The notes beneath the pieces were generated by a model. The model saw nothing but the letters and a program-made list of their open reading frames with translations, did not search any database and was not told the DNA's origin. Source: Paenibacillus glycanilyticus (GTDB lineage: Bacteria; Bacillota; Bacilli; Paenibacillales; Paenibacillaceae). From it: 64,000 nt of DNA. Below are positions 23,633 to 33,325 of this stretch, one piece after another. Made by a program: the position numbers and the translations under genes. The stretch is from assembly GCF_030161375.1 (NCBI RefSeq), contig NZ_BSSQ01000010.1, positions 62,001 to 126,000 on the forward strand. The letters run 5' to 3'. Every line of letters starts with the position of its first letter. The first letter of the stretch is position 1.

Positions 23633-23908
23633 TTATTTAGATAGTAGCTCTTGATGTCTTGAAATGACAATATCAATTATTTTGCGGTATATATCGGAGG
23701 CATAATCAGGCTTTAAGCCATATTGTTCGGAGAGCTCCGCAATTTTTTTGAACTGCTGCTCTTCACGGCTTGGATCTTGCGGATCCAGCTTATTCTCCGC
23801 TTTGTATTCCCCTACAGCTTCTGTAAAGATGAATCGTTGCGCAAGTAATGCAATAATCTGTTGGTCCGTCTTGTCAATAGCGGTTCGAAGTCCCTCTAAT
23901 GCAGTCAT
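23633..23908 (-). CDS. Chorismate mutase (AroQ type)
   Basis: A 91-residue all-helical AroQ-fold protein: 'LEGLRTAIDKTDQQIIALLA' with the conserved Arg and Asp, 'RFIFTEAVGEYKAENK' with the active-site Arg and Lys, 'DPSREEQQFKKIAE', and the terminal helix 'IYRKIIDIVISRHQELL'. It converts chorismate to prephenate for Phe and Tyr synthesis. It is a monofunctional standalone enzyme here, not fused to DAHP synthase or prephenate dehydratase. GGAGG lies six bases before ATG 23908. It is a single gene with its own terminator. Confidence 0.9.
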   Translation of the reverse strand: MTALEGLRTAIDKTDQQIIALLAQRFIFTEAVGEYKAENKLDPQDPSREEQQFKKIAELSEQYGLKPDYASDIYRKIIDIVISRHQELLSK

Positions 23909-24001
23909 GTGCACCCTCCGTAGTCAGATGTCGCGTAGACGCTTTATAGCGATAAAGCAACAATTATATATAGAAGATACCACACTAGATAACGAATTGT
24001 A

Positions 24002-24056
24002 AACGAAAAAAACCATCTATTCCTGAACATTTCAGAAATAAATGGTGTTTTCGTTC
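24002..24056 (-). terminator. Terminator of the MFS efflux gene
   Basis: A long interrupted stem (AACGAAAA/TTTTCGTT, ACCAT/ATGGT, CTGA/TCAG), four bases after the MFS stop codon. Minus-strand DNA after the stem is T-rich. Confidence 0.75.
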
Positions 24057-24059
24057 GGA

Positions 24060-25529
24060 TTAATGCCCCATCATCATCGGTGCTTCCACAACGTTCCCTT
24101 CACTGCCGGGAGATTTCGCCGGTTTGCGCAACAGCAAGCCCAATAAAGCGCCTGCAACAGCAATGCCAACAACAACGAGGAACGTTTCGCCATAGGATTG
24201 GTACATGGCATCCAGCGATGGCGCTTCGCCCGGCGTTACGTTGTCTTTGATCTTCGTCGTCAGATAAGTACTGAGACCGGCGATCGCAAACGAAGTCATA
24301 ACCTGTTGGGTTGCGGAAGTAAGAGACGTTACGCGTCCAACCAGGCTAGGCGGTGAAGCTTGAATGAGGTACGTATTCATCGGCATCATGGACAGACCCA
24401 TACCGACGCCAAACATGCCGGATGTAATGAGGATTAACGACAATCCGTCATCAGCGGAGATGTTCGACAACAGGAACGATGCCACTCCAACGATGCTTAA
24501 GCCGGTAACAAGCAATGGTCTTGCGCCAATCCGGTCAAACAATCTTCCCCCAATCGGCATAAAGATCGCGGAGGCGATCGCCTGCGGAAGCATAATGATA
24601 CCCGATTCCGTTGCCGTATGTCCTTGGACTTGAATGAGCAGCATCGGAATGAGGAAGAACGTTCCCATCAGCGCGATTTGCGTAAACCATTGCACGATAA
24701 TTCCGCGGCTGAAATCGCTGGAGCGGAATACCCGCAGTTCGAGCAGCGGCTGCTTGCTGCGCAGCTCGACAAATATAAAGATCAGCAAGGCGGCAACACC
24801 TACTATAAGACCCGTTAACGTCTGAACGGAAGTCCAGCTTGTTCCCCCTTCACTTACCCCGTACGATAAAGCTGCAAATGCGAGCGGTCCAAAAATGATT
24901 CCCGGAATATCCAGCGATTGTACCGCTTGCCGCTCGATATTCGGCAAAGTCCGCACGCCGGCAATAATGCCTATAATGCCAAGCGGGATATTAATCAGGA
25001 AAATCCAATGCCATGTTGCGTAGTCGATCAACGCTCCGGCAACAACCGGTCCTAATGCCGGCGCAATCAGTACCGGGATGCCCAGCATCCCCATAACCGA
25101 GCCAACCTTCTCGGGAGGGCTAAGCTTGTAGATGATTGCAAAAGCAATCGGCATAACCATGCCCCCGCCAAGCCCTTGAATAATGCGGAACAGAATCAAC
25201 ATTTCGATGTTGCCCGCGAACGCGCACAATAACGAACCCGCCGTGAACATCCCTACAGAAATGAGGAATATCCGCTTGGCCCCGAACCGATCGGACAACC
25301 AACCGGCCAGCGGAATAACTGCCGCCTGCGCCAGCGCATAACCTGTCGTTGTCCACTGCACAACGGACAAATCCTTGCCGAACTCCTTCATAAAGCCGCT
25401 TAAAGCAACGTTCATCGCGGTCCCGTCCAGAATAACCATAAATAAACCAACGATAACTGCGATAAGCGGAGCGATAATCGACCTAATCGTAAACGTACTC
25501 GCATCCGGTACTGCTGAATGACTTGTCAT
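24060..25529 (-). CDS. MFS multidrug efflux transporter (DHA2, EmrB/QacA type)
   Basis: 489 residues with about 14 membrane segments. Helix 1 carries 'LDGTAMNVALSGFMKEFG', and 'WTTTGYALAQAAVIPLAGWL' precedes the motif-A loop 'SDRFGAKRIFLISVGMF'. 'FRIIQGLGGGMVMPIAFAII' and 'WHWIFLINIPLGIIG' are the usual DHA2 segments. It exports drugs or other toxic compounds by proton antiport. It is divergent from a TetR regulator; its promoter is overlapped by a palindrome (25578-25590). GGAGG lies six bases before the ATG. Confidence 0.9.
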   Translation of the reverse strand: MTSHSAVPDASTFTIRSIIAPLIAVIVGLFMVILDGTAMNVALSGFMKEFGKDLSVVQWTTTGYALAQAAVIPLAGWLSDRFGAKRIFLISVGMFTAGSLLCAFAGNIEMLILFRIIQGLGGGMVMPIAFAIIYKLSPPEKVGSVMGMLGIPVLIAPALGPVVAGALIDYATWHWIFLINIPLGIIGIIAGVRTLPNIERQAVQSLDIPGIIFGPLAFAALSYGVSEGGTSWTSVQTLTGLIVGVAALLIFIFVELRSKQPLLELRVFRSSDFSRGIIVQWFTQIALMGTFFLIPMLLIQVQGHTATESGIIMLPQAIASAIFMPIGGRLFDRIGARPLLVTGLSIVGVASFLLSNISADDGLSLILITSGMFGVGMGLSMMPMNTYLIQASPPSLVGRVTSLTSATQQVMTSFAIAGLSTYLTTKIKDNVTPGEAPSLDAMYQSYGETFLVVVGIAVAGALLGLLLRKPAKSPGSEGNVVEAPMMMGH

Positions 25530-25562
25530 GTGAATCCTCCATTCTTGACTTCTTCCATTTGG

Positions 25563-25591
25563 ATTATAGCGATAAAGTGACCATTGGTCAA
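25563..25591 (-). promoter_or_regulatory. Promoter of the MFS gene with overlapping TetR-type operator
   Basis: Minus strand: -35 TTGACC (25591-25586), 17-bp spacer, -10 TATAAT (25568-25563). The palindrome TGACC-ATT-GGTCA (25578-25590) overlaps the -35. Further GGTCA/TGACC half-sites occur at about 25609, 25669 and 25714 towards the regulator gene. Confidence 0.75.
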
Positions 25592-25745
25592 CTTAATTTT
25601 ATACTGTCGGTCATTTTTATAAAACGTTCATAGTAAAGCGTTTTCTTACTTGATTTTAATGAACAATTGACCAACATTCGCTTGGAAATATATTTTTATT
25701 GTACTTATGGTCATTAATTGTTTAGACCCATTTCCATACGGGATA

Positions 25746-25754
25746 TGCTATACT
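25746..25754 (+). promoter_or_regulatory. Extended -10 element of the TetR gene
   Basis: TGC followed by TATACT (TG-n-TATACT), 26 bases before the GTG start. No good -35 is seen at the normal distance, as expected of extended -10 promoters. Confidence 0.5.
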
Positions 25755-25780
25755 GTAGGCAATAACGGAGGATGATCGCT

Positions 25781-26362
25781 GTGAACCGGGAAGAGAAAAA
25801 ACTCGAGACGAAAAACCGCATACTTGATGCGGCGATGCGCCTGTTTGCCGAACAAGGCTTTGAAGCAACCACCGTCGCTCAAATTACGGAAGCTGCCGGC
25901 GTTGCGAAAGGCACCTTCTTCAACTATTTCAAGACCAAAGAGGATGTTAGAGGTAAACTTGATAAAATCGTGGCTATGGATGAGATAGTCAACCTGAAGG
26001 ATAAACCCGGCCCTTATGCTCCCCGCTTCATCGCCTTGATCAAGAAGTTTGGCGACTCGATGGCAGGGAATCAAAGCATGCTGCTCCTCTCCATCCAAGG
26101 CATGTTAGCCAATAATCAGAACATTGAAGAGAGTAAAGAAGGTTTTTGCTATATCGTGGATTGCTTGGTACCTATCTTCGAGAAAGGCCAGCAGACCGGA
26201 GAATTTACGACAACCATCCCTGCTGAGACGATGGCCCATATTGCCTTAAAAATCTTTCTTGGCGTCATGATCAATTGGGCGATGGGACTGTCGAAGGACG
26301 ACTTTGGCGATCAGCTTCTGCTATCCTACCAAGTGTTTTTCGAGGGAGTTATGAAGAAATAA
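25781..26362 (+). CDS. TetR-family regulator
   Basis: 193 residues starting at GTG 25781 (nine bases after GGAGG; an in-frame ATG at 25772 sits too close to that site). The N-terminal HTH is clear: 'KNRILDAAMRLFAEQGFEAT', 'TVAQITEAAGVAKGTFFNYF', 'KTKEDV'. The C-terminal ligand domain is diverged, as usual. Adjacent divergent DHA2 efflux gene plus a palindrome over its -35 indicate a repressor of that pump, released by the pump substrates. Confidence 0.9.
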   Translation: MNREEKKLETKNRILDAAMRLFAEQGFEATTVAQITEAAGVAKGTFFNYFKTKEDVRGKLDKIVAMDEIVNLKDKPGPYAPRFIALIKKFGDSMAGNQSMLLLSIQGMLANNQNIEESKEGFCYIVDCLVPIFEKGQQTGEFTTTIPAETMAHIALKIFLGVMINWAMGLSKDDFGDQLLLSYQVFFEGVMKK

Positions 26363-26370
26363 CCGCAAAC

Positions 26371-26402
26371 AAAAAACCGTGCCAAGTTGGCATGGTTTTT
26401 CT
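26371..26402. terminator. Bidirectional terminator between TetR and VanZ genes
   Basis: Stem AAAAACCGTGCCA / TGGCATGGTTTTT with a very short loop and A/T runs on both sides, between the convergent genes. Confidence 0.85.
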
Positions 26403-26407
26403 ATTGT

Positions 26408-26869
26408 CTATCGGGTTAATAACGGAGCGGCGCCTTTCATAACAGCGAATCCAATTAAGGCGCCCAACGTGTTCAGAATAATATCGTCGATATCAAAACT
26501 CCCTACCTTCGTCACCAGTTGGATCGATTCAACAAGAAATAGAATAAGGACTGTGACAGGCAGAAATCTAGCTGTCCGCAGCAGCTTGCGGTTCATCGCC
26601 GGAAGGAATACCCCGATTGGAATGAACAAAACGATGTTCCCGAACAAGTTTTTCACCCAGGCATCCGTATTATAATGCTCCCGGTTATAAATCAACGATT
26701 TGATGGTATGTAACGGAATGACGTTATAATTATAGGTCGGCCAGCCATAGCTCCCGCGGATAAACAACAACTTGATCATGATAAGGCTATATAGGATACA
26801 AAGAGCCATGATGAGAGTCGAAATCGGTCTCCCCCATCGCCATCTTGTTTCTGCCTTATGCTTATGCAT
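26408..26869 (-). CDS. VanZ-like family membrane protein
   Basis: 153 residues with four to five membrane segments. 'IPLHTIKSLIYNREHYNTDA', 'VKNLFGNIVLFIPIGVFLPA' and 'KVGSFDIDDIILNTLGALIG' are VanZ-fold motifs, nearly parallel to those of the VanZ-like gene at 3067. ATG 26869 follows GAAGGAGG with an eight-base gap. The function of chromosomal VanZ-like proteins is not established; glycopeptide resistance should not be assumed from this alone. Confidence 0.85.
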   Translation of the reverse strand: MHKHKAETRWRWGRPISTLIMALCILYSLIMIKLLFIRGSYGWPTYNYNVIPLHTIKSLIYNREHYNTDAWVKNLFGNIVLFIPIGVFLPAMNRKLLRTARFLPVTVLILFLVESIQLVTKVGSFDIDDIILNTLGALIGFAVMKGAAPLLTR

Positions 26870-26904
26870 GAATATAGCCTCCTTCATAACTATAATTACT
26901 GTAA

Positions 26905-26936
26905 AAAGAAAGCAGCGGTCACGTTAACCGCTGCTT
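26905..26936 (-). terminator. Terminator of the DMT transporter-HhH operon
   Basis: Perfect stem AAGCAGCGGT / ACCGCTGCTT with a seven-base loop, then a T-rich minus strand, six bases after the HhH gene stop. Confidence 0.85.
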
Positions 26937-26942
26937 GTCTCT

Positions 26943-27140
26943 TTATGCCCGAAAGGCTAGCCCCTTCTCGGCTAATGCTTGACGCAACAGAACGATAGCT
27001 GTTGGTCCAACGCCATGCAGCGCCAGCACTTCGGCTTCCGTCAGCTCAGCGAATTGCTCCAGCTTCGCGTAACCGGCATTGGCGAATGCCCGCTGGGCCG
27101 GCTTGCTCAGCTTATTGGGCAGATTGCTTAGTTGATCCAT
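26943..27140 (-). CDS. Small helix-hairpin-helix protein
   Basis: A 65-residue protein that is essentially one HhH fold: 'LPNKLSKPAQRAFANAGYAK', 'LEQFAELTEAEVLALHGVGP', 'TAIVLLRQALAEKGLAF'. It resembles the C-terminal domain of RNA polymerase alpha and other HhH DNA-binding domains (Leu-His-Gly-Val-Gly-Pro hairpin). DNA binding is likely; its targets are unknown. GGAGG lies seven bases before the ATG, and it follows the DMT transporter gene by 19 bp, so they are cotranscribed. Confidence 0.8.
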   Translation of the reverse strand: MDQLSNLPNKLSKPAQRAFANAGYAKLEQFAELTEAEVLALHGVGPTAIVLLRQALAEKGLAFRA

Positions 27141-27159
27141 GCCATTGCCTCCGTTCTAT

Positions 27160-28062
27160 TTATAATGCGGCTTCCACGTTGTCTTCCCGCTTCGCCTTTT
27201 TTATCCGCGGACCCGAGAAGTTCAATAGCAAGAAACCCGCTACAAAGATTAGTGTGCCAATCATGATATAGCTTGTAATCGGATCTTGGAAAAACACGTA
27301 CGCCCACAGAATCGAGAACAGGACCGAACTGTTGCCGACAATCGCGACTACCGCAAACGGTACCTTCTTCATCGCTTCCGCAAACCAGAAGAAGCTGAGG
27401 CCCGTAATAACGCCAAGACAGACAAGCGCAAGCCATGCCCCGGCCGTTGAGACTCCCGTGAACCCTTGCGACTGGAACGGAATCGGAATAGACACCATTA
27501 ACGTAGCAATCAGGAAGACCGAGAAGTTCATGTTCCCGTTATCCATGGTCTGAACGAGCATGCGTTGGCTTAATACATGTACAGCCGCTCCGATCCCCGC
27601 TAGCGTAAAGAGAATGGTCGTTAATCCGCTGCTCGCAAACAGCTTGTCCAGCGGTACGCCGTTCCAACCTACGACAATGACGCCAATTACGCACAATGCG
27701 GCCGAGATCCAGCCAGACCTTGATACCTTTTCTTTGAAGATCGCGCTGCCCGCAAACAGCAGAACAACGGTCTGTACGGGCTGAACTAGAATATTGCCGT
27801 AAGAGTAGCCGATCATAAGCGCAATATTCTCGAAAATATAATTGGCCGACTTGCCGGCTGCCCCAAACCAAAGCCATTTCATCCGGTACTTGAATTGAAT
27901 TTTCCCGTCTTTCATCAATAGATAGATTCCGAGCACAATAACGCCAAAGAAGAACCGGCAAAACGAGATGATGGAGCTGTCTACCATCGTAGACGCCGTT
28001 TTGACCAATACCCCCACGAAACTCCACGCCAATGTGGCCAGGAACAGAAACAGATAACTCAC
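27160..28062 (-). CDS. DMT-superfamily (EamA) transporter
   Basis: 300 residues with ten predicted membrane segments in two EamA repeats; the first starts 'LFLATLAWSFVGVLVKTAST' and the second includes 'LVCLGVITGLSFFWFAEAMK' and 'VPFAVVAIVGNSSVLFSILW'. Members export or import metabolites or amino acids; the substrate cannot be told. The C-terminus ends in a basic cytosolic tail ('RIKKAKRED'). It heads a two-gene operon with the HhH protein. Confidence 0.85.
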   Translation of the reverse strand: MSYLFLFLATLAWSFVGVLVKTASTMVDSSIISFCRFFFGVIVLGIYLLMKDGKIQFKYRMKWLWFGAAGKSANYIFENIALMIGYSYGNILVQPVQTVVLLFAGSAIFKEKVSRSGWISAALCVIGVIVVGWNGVPLDKLFASSGLTTILFTLAGIGAAVHVLSQRMLVQTMDNGNMNFSVFLIATLMVSIPIPFQSQGFTGVSTAGAWLALVCLGVITGLSFFWFAEAMKKVPFAVVAIVGNSSVLFSILWAYVFFQDPITSYIMIGTLIFVAGFLLLNFSGPRIKKAKREDNVEAAL

Positions 28063-28148
28063 AAGTACCGCACCTTCTTATGTCATATGTAAATTCCAAA
28101 TGATAGCTAATAAAGTATACTCCTAGGTTGGAAACGCTGTCTATACAA

Positions 28149-28191
28149 AAAGACCGGCTTCACCAATTAAATACGGTGAATGCCGGTCTTT
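28149..28191 (-). terminator. Terminator of the epimerase-aldo/keto reductase operon
   Basis: Stem AAAGACCGGC-TTCACC / GGTGAA-T-GCCGGTCTTT around a ten-base loop, seven bases after the epimerase stop. It may also act on the other strand. Confidence 0.85.
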
Positions 28192-28197
28192 CCGTTT

Positions 28198-29046
28198 CTA
28201 ATTACCGAGCTGCTCGCGCCAGTAATATTTCGGCTGCCAGCCAAGCAGTTGCTTCGCTTTATCGCTATTGAGAAGGGACTCATAACCCTCAAGCGGTGCG
28301 CGGAAATCGGCAACTTCCGGGTAACGGGCTGCCATTAGCTCCCGGCTTGAAATATCCATGCTTGACTCGTCATTGGCAAGATTAATCGCCACGGAACCAA
28401 GCCCTTCGGCTTTAATCGCCAGTTCGCATGCAGTTGCCACATCGCGAGTGTCGATATAGCTCCACAAAATCCGCTCCCGCTCTTCTGGGTTATGGATAAA
28501 CGATGGGAACCGCTCATACCATTCCGGCGGAATCACGTTGCCAAGACGGAGTGACACAACCTGCATGCCGGTCCGGCGGTGGAACATGTCCGCTGTGGCT
28601 TCATTTACGACTTTGGACAAACCGTAGCTGTCTTGGGGCAGCTGAGGATGCGCCTCGTCCATCGGCACGTATTGCGGACCAAACGGATGCTCCGCAAAAC
28701 AAATCCCATAGGAAGATTCGCTAGAGGCGATAACGACCTTTTGGATGCCCAATCCTGCTGCAGCTTCAAGCACGTTGTAGGTCGACATCACGTTATTGCG
28801 GAACGTCGCCTCGGGAGGTACCATCCCCGCTCTTGGAATTGCCGCCATATGGACAACGGCATCCGCTCCGGCGAGCGCGCCGTAGGTTTGACCCAGATCC
28901 TCGAGATTAACGATGAGAGTCGGACACAACGCTTCCTCCGGATGGCGCGTGTCTGCATTTAATACTTCATACCCTTGGTCAACGAAATGCTTGACGATCC
29001 ATCTTCCCAACATTCCGCTGCCGCCGGTGACTACCACTTTTGCCAT
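28198..29046 (-). CDS. NAD(P)-dependent epimerase/dehydratase (extended SDR)
   Basis: 282 residues. The nucleotide loop is 'VTGGSGMLGRWIV' (Gly8-x-x-Gly11-x-x-Gly14), and the active site is Ser-rich 'VVIASSESSYG' with Tyr141-x-x-x-Lys145 in 'SYGLSKVVNE'. It most resembles uronate dehydrogenase or sugar-nucleotide epimerase-like extended SDRs; the substrate is unassigned. It follows the aldo/keto reductase by 21 bp, so they may act in one sugar-oxidation pathway. Confidence 0.85.
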   Translation of the reverse strand: MAKVVVTGGSGMLGRWIVKHFVDQGYEVLNADTRHPEEALCPTLIVNLEDLGQTYGALAGADAVVHMAAIPRAGMVPPEATFRNNVMSTYNVLEAAAGLGIQKVVIASSESSYGICFAEHPFGPQYVPMDEAHPQLPQDSYGLSKVVNEATADMFHRRTGMQVVSLRLGNVIPPEWYERFPSFIHNPEERERILWSYIDTRDVATACELAIKAEGLGSVAINLANDESSMDISSRELMAARYPEVADFRAPLEGYESLLNSDKAKQLLGWQPKYYWREQLGN

Positions 29047-29067
29047 GCTATGCGTCTCCTTCGGCTA

Positions 29068-30006
29068 TTACTTCAGAATCGATTCAATTTGCGCAAGGAC
29101 ATCCTCACTTAGCGTAATTCCCGAAGCTTTCGCATTTTCGGTTACCTGATCCGGACGGCTTGCGCCAACAAGGGCGCTCGCTACGTTTGGCTGGCGGAGA
29201 ATCCAGGCAAGCGCCAGGTTGCCTACGCTAATGCCAAGCTCTGCAGAAACAGCTTCCAATTGGCGAACCTTGTTGATTTTTTCCTCGGTAATACCTTTGC
29301 CCATCCATTCAATCTTCGCTGCCCGGCTGTCCGCAGGGAAATCCGTAGTCGAAGTGTATTTGCCCGTTAAGAGGCCTTGAGCCAGCGGCGAGAATACAAC
29401 TTGACCAATGCCGGAACGTTCGCTAAGCGGAATAATTTCTTTTTCGATATAACGCTCGAACATATTGTACACCGGCTGGTTAACCACGATACGGTCCAGC
29501 AGGTAACGATCCGCAACGCCAAGCGCCTCTGCGATTTGCGAAGCTTGCCATTCGCTTACGCCTACGTACAATACTTTGCCTGAACGGACGAGATCATCGA
29601 TCGCGCGAAGCGTTTCATGAAGCGGAGTTTCCGGATCATGACGGTGGCAATAATAAATATCGATGTAATCATGGCCAAGACGTTTGAGGCTGGCATTCGC
29701 CTGCTCGATCACATGCTTGCGGGACAAGCCGCGGTCGTTAGGACCGTCGCCCATCGGCCAGAATACTTTCGTCGCCAGAACATAGGATTCGCGCGGATAC
29801 GCTTTCAGCGCTTCGCCAACCAGCTCCTCCGCCGCCCCCCGCTCGTACACGTTTGCCGTATCAAAAAAGTTAATTCCAAGATCGTAAGCGGCGTGAATGG
29901 CATTTACCGCATTCTCGCGCTCCACATAACCGCCATATGTTAGCCAGCTTCCCAAGCTGATTTCACTTACCTTCAGTCCAGTACCGCCAAGTTTCCGATA
30001 TTTCAT
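29068..30006 (-). CDS. Aldo/keto reductase (Kv-beta/YghZ-like)
   Basis: 312 residues. The start 'MKYRKLGGTGLKVSEISLGS' and 'NFFDTANVYERGAAEELVGE' (catalytic Asp and Tyr), 'YVLATKVF' (Lys) and 'IDIYYCHRHDPETPLHETLR' (His) give the AKR tetrad. The C-terminal 'ILRQPNVASALVGASRPDQV' binds the NADP(H) phosphate side. It reduces aldehydes or sugars; the substrate is unknown. ATG 30006 is preceded by GGAGGAG with a seven-base gap. Confidence 0.9.
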   Translation of the reverse strand: MKYRKLGGTGLKVSEISLGSWLTYGGYVERENAVNAIHAAYDLGINFFDTANVYERGAAEELVGEALKAYPRESYVLATKVFWPMGDGPNDRGLSRKHVIEQANASLKRLGHDYIDIYYCHRHDPETPLHETLRAIDDLVRSGKVLYVGVSEWQASQIAEALGVADRYLLDRIVVNQPVYNMFERYIEKEIIPLSERSGIGQVVFSPLAQGLLTGKYTSTTDFPADSRAAKIEWMGKGITEEKINKVRQLEAVSAELGISVGNLALAWILRQPNVASALVGASRPDQVTENAKASGITLSEDVLAQIESILK

Positions 30007-30152
30007 TGTTAAGCTCCTCCATTCGTTTCCTGAATTCAAAGCTTATTCTAAAGGACGTCCACCGGCTTGAAAAGAGCTGAAATGTTTTTCATTAGATTGG
30101 TTCCAGGTTACCTACTATACTTGAATATACCTAGTTAATCCCGCGCTGTAAC

Positions 30153-30181
30153 AACAAAACGGCCGCCCACCGGGCGACCGT
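30153..30181 (-). terminator. Terminator of the yebC gene
   Basis: Stem ACGGCCGCCC / GGGCGACCGT (one mismatch, three-base loop), 15 bp after the yebC stop; the T tract is weak. Confidence 0.65.
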
Positions 30182-30195
30182 CATGTACATGAAAC

Positions 30196-30912
30196 TTATT
30201 CAAATTCAACGTTATGGTACACTTGTTGAACGTCTTCCAAGTCTTCGAGCGCGTCAATAAGCTTCTCGAAAGCCGGAACCGAGTCAGCGGGAAGAGTTAC
30301 GAAGTTTTGCGCAAGCATAGTCACTTCGGCAACGACAAATTCTGTTACGCCGGCAGCCTTGAACGCTTCTTGTACCGCGTTAAATTGATCCGGAGCGGCA
30401 TAGACCATAACGGATTCGTCTTCTTCCACGATATCGTTGACGTCCACGTCAGCCTCAAGCATAATCTCCATCACTTCATCAAGCGATTTGCCTTCTACGC
30501 CGATAACCGCCGTCTGATCGAACATATAAGCAACCGAACCGCTTACGCCCATGTTGCCGCCCGCTTTGTTGAAAGCGGAACGTACTTCGGGAGCCGTACG
30601 GTTAACGTTGTTTGTCAGAGCGTCAACGATAATCATCGTGCCTGCCGGACCAAAACCTTCGTAACGAAGCTCAAAATATTGCTCATCGGAGCTGCCTTTT
30701 GCTTTCTCGATCGCGCGGTCGATGATCGCCTTCGGCACGTTATACGTCTTCGCGCGTTCGAGTACGAACTTCAGAGCGCCGTTTGATTCCGGGTTTGGTT
30801 CGCCTTTCTTGGCTGCTACATAAATCTCAAGACCAAATTTCGCATAAATGCGGCTTGTGTTAGCGTCTTTCGAAGCTTTTTTCTCTTTAATGTTATTCCA
30901 CTTACGACCCAT
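30196..30912 (-). CDS. yebC: YebC/PmpR-family protein
   Basis: 238 residues starting [20 protein letters not shown], as in the YebC family. Later segments 'DRAIEKAKG', '[20 protein letters not shown]' and '[20 protein letters not shown]' are the strongest signature. Long seen as transcription factors, many YebC proteins are now known to help ribosomes pass proline stretches. ATG 30912 is chosen because the protein family starts there and GTGGTG is near; upstream in-frame codons look non-coding. Confidence 0.92.
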   Translation of the reverse strand: MGRKWNNIKEKKASKDANTSRIYAKFGLEIYVAAKKGEPNPESNGALKFVLERAKTYNVPKAIIDRAIEKAKGSSDEQYFELRYEGFGPAGTMIIVDALTNNVNRTAPEVRSAFNKAGGNMGVSGSVAYMFDQTAVIGVEGKSLDEVMEIMLEADVDVNDIVEEDESVMVYAAPDQFNAVQEAFKAAGVTEFVVAEVTMLAQNFVTLPADSVPAFEKLIDALEDLEDVQQVYHNVEFE

Positions 30913-31055
30913 ACTGCACCACTTTCTTGAATGTTCTATATGCCTATTATAACGGCTTTTCCTTGTATTGGACAACTCCTGAAATGAATTGTCATACAAG
31001 ATTGCTCAGCAACCGTTTGTGATCTAAATCGAACATGGCGCGTAAGGTCGTGGAT

Positions 31056-33287
31056 TTAACGTCTGACTTGCAGCTTCTGAAGGCGCAGCGCATTAAGTAC
31101 AACGGATACCGAACTTAGCGCCATGGCCGTTCCCGCTACCCAAGGCGCGAGCAGACCGATGGCTGCAATCGGGATGCCCAGCGTATTGTAACCAAGCGCC
31201 CAGAACAGGTTTTGCTTGATGTTCTTCATCGTCATCCGGCTGATATAGATCGCATCCGGGATACTCTCTAGATCGCCGCGCATTAACGTAACGTCGGCAG
31301 CTTCCATCGCGACATCGGTTCCCGTGCCGATGGCCATGCCAATATTGGCAGTCGCGAGTGCCGGCGCATCATTAATGCCGTCCCCCACCATCGCCACGAT
31401 ATGGCCTTGCTGCTGCAGCTTTTTCACCTCAGCCGCTTTGCCTTCCGGCAACACTTCCGCAAGCACCTGGTCAATACCGGCCTGGCGAGCGATCGCAAGT
31501 GCCGTGCGTTCATTGTCCCCAGTCACCATTACCACTTGGATGCCAAGCGCTTTAAGACGTTGAACCGCAGCCTTGGAGCTGTCTTTAATCGTGTCCGCAG
31601 CCGCAAGAATGCCGGCATATTGTCCGTCAATCGCCACCAGCATAGCGGTTTTCCCCGCTTCTTCAAGACCGCTCATTACCGGGTAGAACTCTTCGGCATG
31701 TATGCCGCTCTCCTCCATCAGCCTTCGGGTGCCAATGAGAACGGATTTCCCTTCCAGAGAAGCCTTAATGCCAAAACCAGGCAAAGCGGCAAACGAGTCG
31801 GCTTGCGCAAACGGGATACCCCTCTCCCGTATCCCATCGGCGATTGCTACGGCCAGCGGATGCTCCGACAGCTGCTCCGCTCCGCCGACCAACCGCATAA
31901 ATTGCTCTTCATCGCTGCCATCAGCAACCATAATGTCCGTCAAAGAAGGTTTGCCATTCGTAACGGTGCCCGTTTTGTCCAGCAGGATGACGTCAACCTT
32001 ATGCGTTTGTTCCAGGTGCTCGCCGCCTTTAAACAAGATACCCAACTCAGCCGCGCGGCCAGACCCCGCCATAATCGAAGTTGGCGTCGCAAGACCAAGC
32101 GCGCAAGGACAAGCGATAACAAGTATCGCGATCGCTGTCTCAAGAGCCGCTGTCACGTTGCCCGGCTTGATCCAGATCAGCCATACCAAGAAAGCTACAA
32201 CGGCAATACCGGTTACGATCGGTACAAAAATACCGGAGATCACATCGGCAACCCGCTGAATCTGCGCTTTGGAGCCTTGTGCTTCTTCAACGACGCGTAT
32301 GATTTGAGCCAATGCCGTGTCCGCTCCAACCTTTGTAGCCTGAACCTTCAGAATGCCGTTGCCGTTTATGGTTGCGCCAATTACCGGGTCACCGGCATTT
32401 TTCTCTACCGGCAGGCTTTCTCCCGTCAGCATGGCTTCATCAACGGCCGAAGCGCCTTCGGCCACGACGCCGTCAACCGGAATTTTTTCGCCTGGCCGGA
32501 CGATAACCAGATCCCCTTTGACAACTTGCTCGACCGGTATGACCAATTCCTCGCCGTCTCTAATTACCGTTGCCGTCTTTGCCCTTAGTCCCATCAGAGA
32601 TTTGATGGCTTCCGAGGTACGGCCTTTCGCAAGCGTCTCAAACAACTTGCCTAACAACACGAGGGTAATGAGAATCGCGCTCGTCTCGAAATAAAGCTCG
32701 GGATCATGGTGCATCATAGAACCGTTTGTCGCCCATTTGACGGAAGCGTACAAACTGTAGAAATAAGCCGCCGATGTACCCAATGCAATCAGCACATCCA
32801 TATTCGCGCCGCCGTTACGGATTGCCTTATACGCACTCACATAGAAGGAGCGGCCAACGTAGAACTGCACTGGCGTAGCCATCACGAGCTGAAACCACGG
32901 ATTCATGAACAACTCAGGCACATACAGCCAGGAGGTAAAGGTGAAATGACCAACCATGCTCCAGATGAGCGGGATCGACAATACCGCGGAAATAATTAAT
33001 TTGCGAATCTGTCCTTCTCTTTCAGCGTTCTTATCGGCTACCACGCTCTCCGCGCGTTCCGCGGCGCTGTAGCCAAGCTGCTCCACCTTCCGCTCTAGAT
33101 CCTGAACGGTAACTTGACCCGGTTCATAGTCGACGCGCGCCGTTTCCATCGCGAAATTAACGGTAGCCATTGCGACGCCGGGCATCCGGTTTAATCCTTT
33201 TTCAATCCGGTTTGCGCAAGCGGCGCAAGTCATACCGGTTATATCCAAGGTTGCTTGATTATGTTCGTTCGATTGTGCGTCAGCCAT
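31056..33287 (-). CDS. copA: Copper-translocating P1B-type ATPase
   Basis: About 743 residues from ATG 33287; an ATG at 33302 is also possible and residue numbers here use that longer form. One N-terminal HMA domain has Cys26-Ala-Ala-Cys29 ('[14 protein letters not shown]'). Membrane motif Cys398-Pro-Cys400, phosphorylation motif Asp442-Lys-Thr-Gly-Thr, His481-Pro ('SEHPLA') and '[10 protein letters not shown]' (Asp641) are intact. It exports Cu(I) from the cytosol. No copZ or csoR gene is nearby, but CsoR-like boxes overlap the promoter. Only one HMA domain, where many homologues have two. Confidence 0.93.
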   Translation of the reverse strand: MADAQSNEHNQATLDITGMTCAACANRIEKGLNRMPGVAMATVNFAMETARVDYEPGQVTVQDLERKVEQLGYSAAERAESVVADKNAEREGQIRKLIISAVLSIPLIWSMVGHFTFTSWLYVPELFMNPWFQLVMATPVQFYVGRSFYVSAYKAIRNGGANMDVLIALGTSAAYFYSLYASVKWATNGSMMHHDPELYFETSAILITLVLLGKLFETLAKGRTSEAIKSLMGLRAKTATVIRDGEELVIPVEQVVKGDLVIVRPGEKIPVDGVVAEGASAVDEAMLTGESLPVEKNAGDPVIGATINGNGILKVQATKVGADTALAQIIRVVEEAQGSKAQIQRVADVISGIFVPIVTGIAVVAFLVWLIWIKPGNVTAALETAIAILVIACPCALGLATPTSIMAGSGRAAELGILFKGGEHLEQTHKVDVILLDKTGTVTNGKPSLTDIMVADGSDEEQFMRLVGGAEQLSEHPLAVAIADGIRERGIPFAQADSFAALPGFGIKASLEGKSVLIGTRRLMEESGIHAEEFYPVMSGLEEAGKTAMLVAIDGQYAGILAAADTIKDSSKAAVQRLKALGIQVVMVTGDNERTALAIARQAGIDQVLAEVLPEGKAAEVKKLQQQGHIVAMVGDGINDAPALATANIGMAIGTGTDVAMEAADVTLMRGDLESIPDAIYISRMTMKNIKQNLFWALGYNTLGIPIAAIGLLAPWVAGTAMALSSVSVVLNALRLQKLQVRR

Positions 33288-33325
33288 AGTCAACACATCC
33301 ATTCATTCTGTATCTGATTGGCTTC

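Noticed and set aside
31401-32588. 395-codon plus-strand open frame
   Set aside because: It lies antisense to the conserved copA motifs and is explained by codon bias of that gene.
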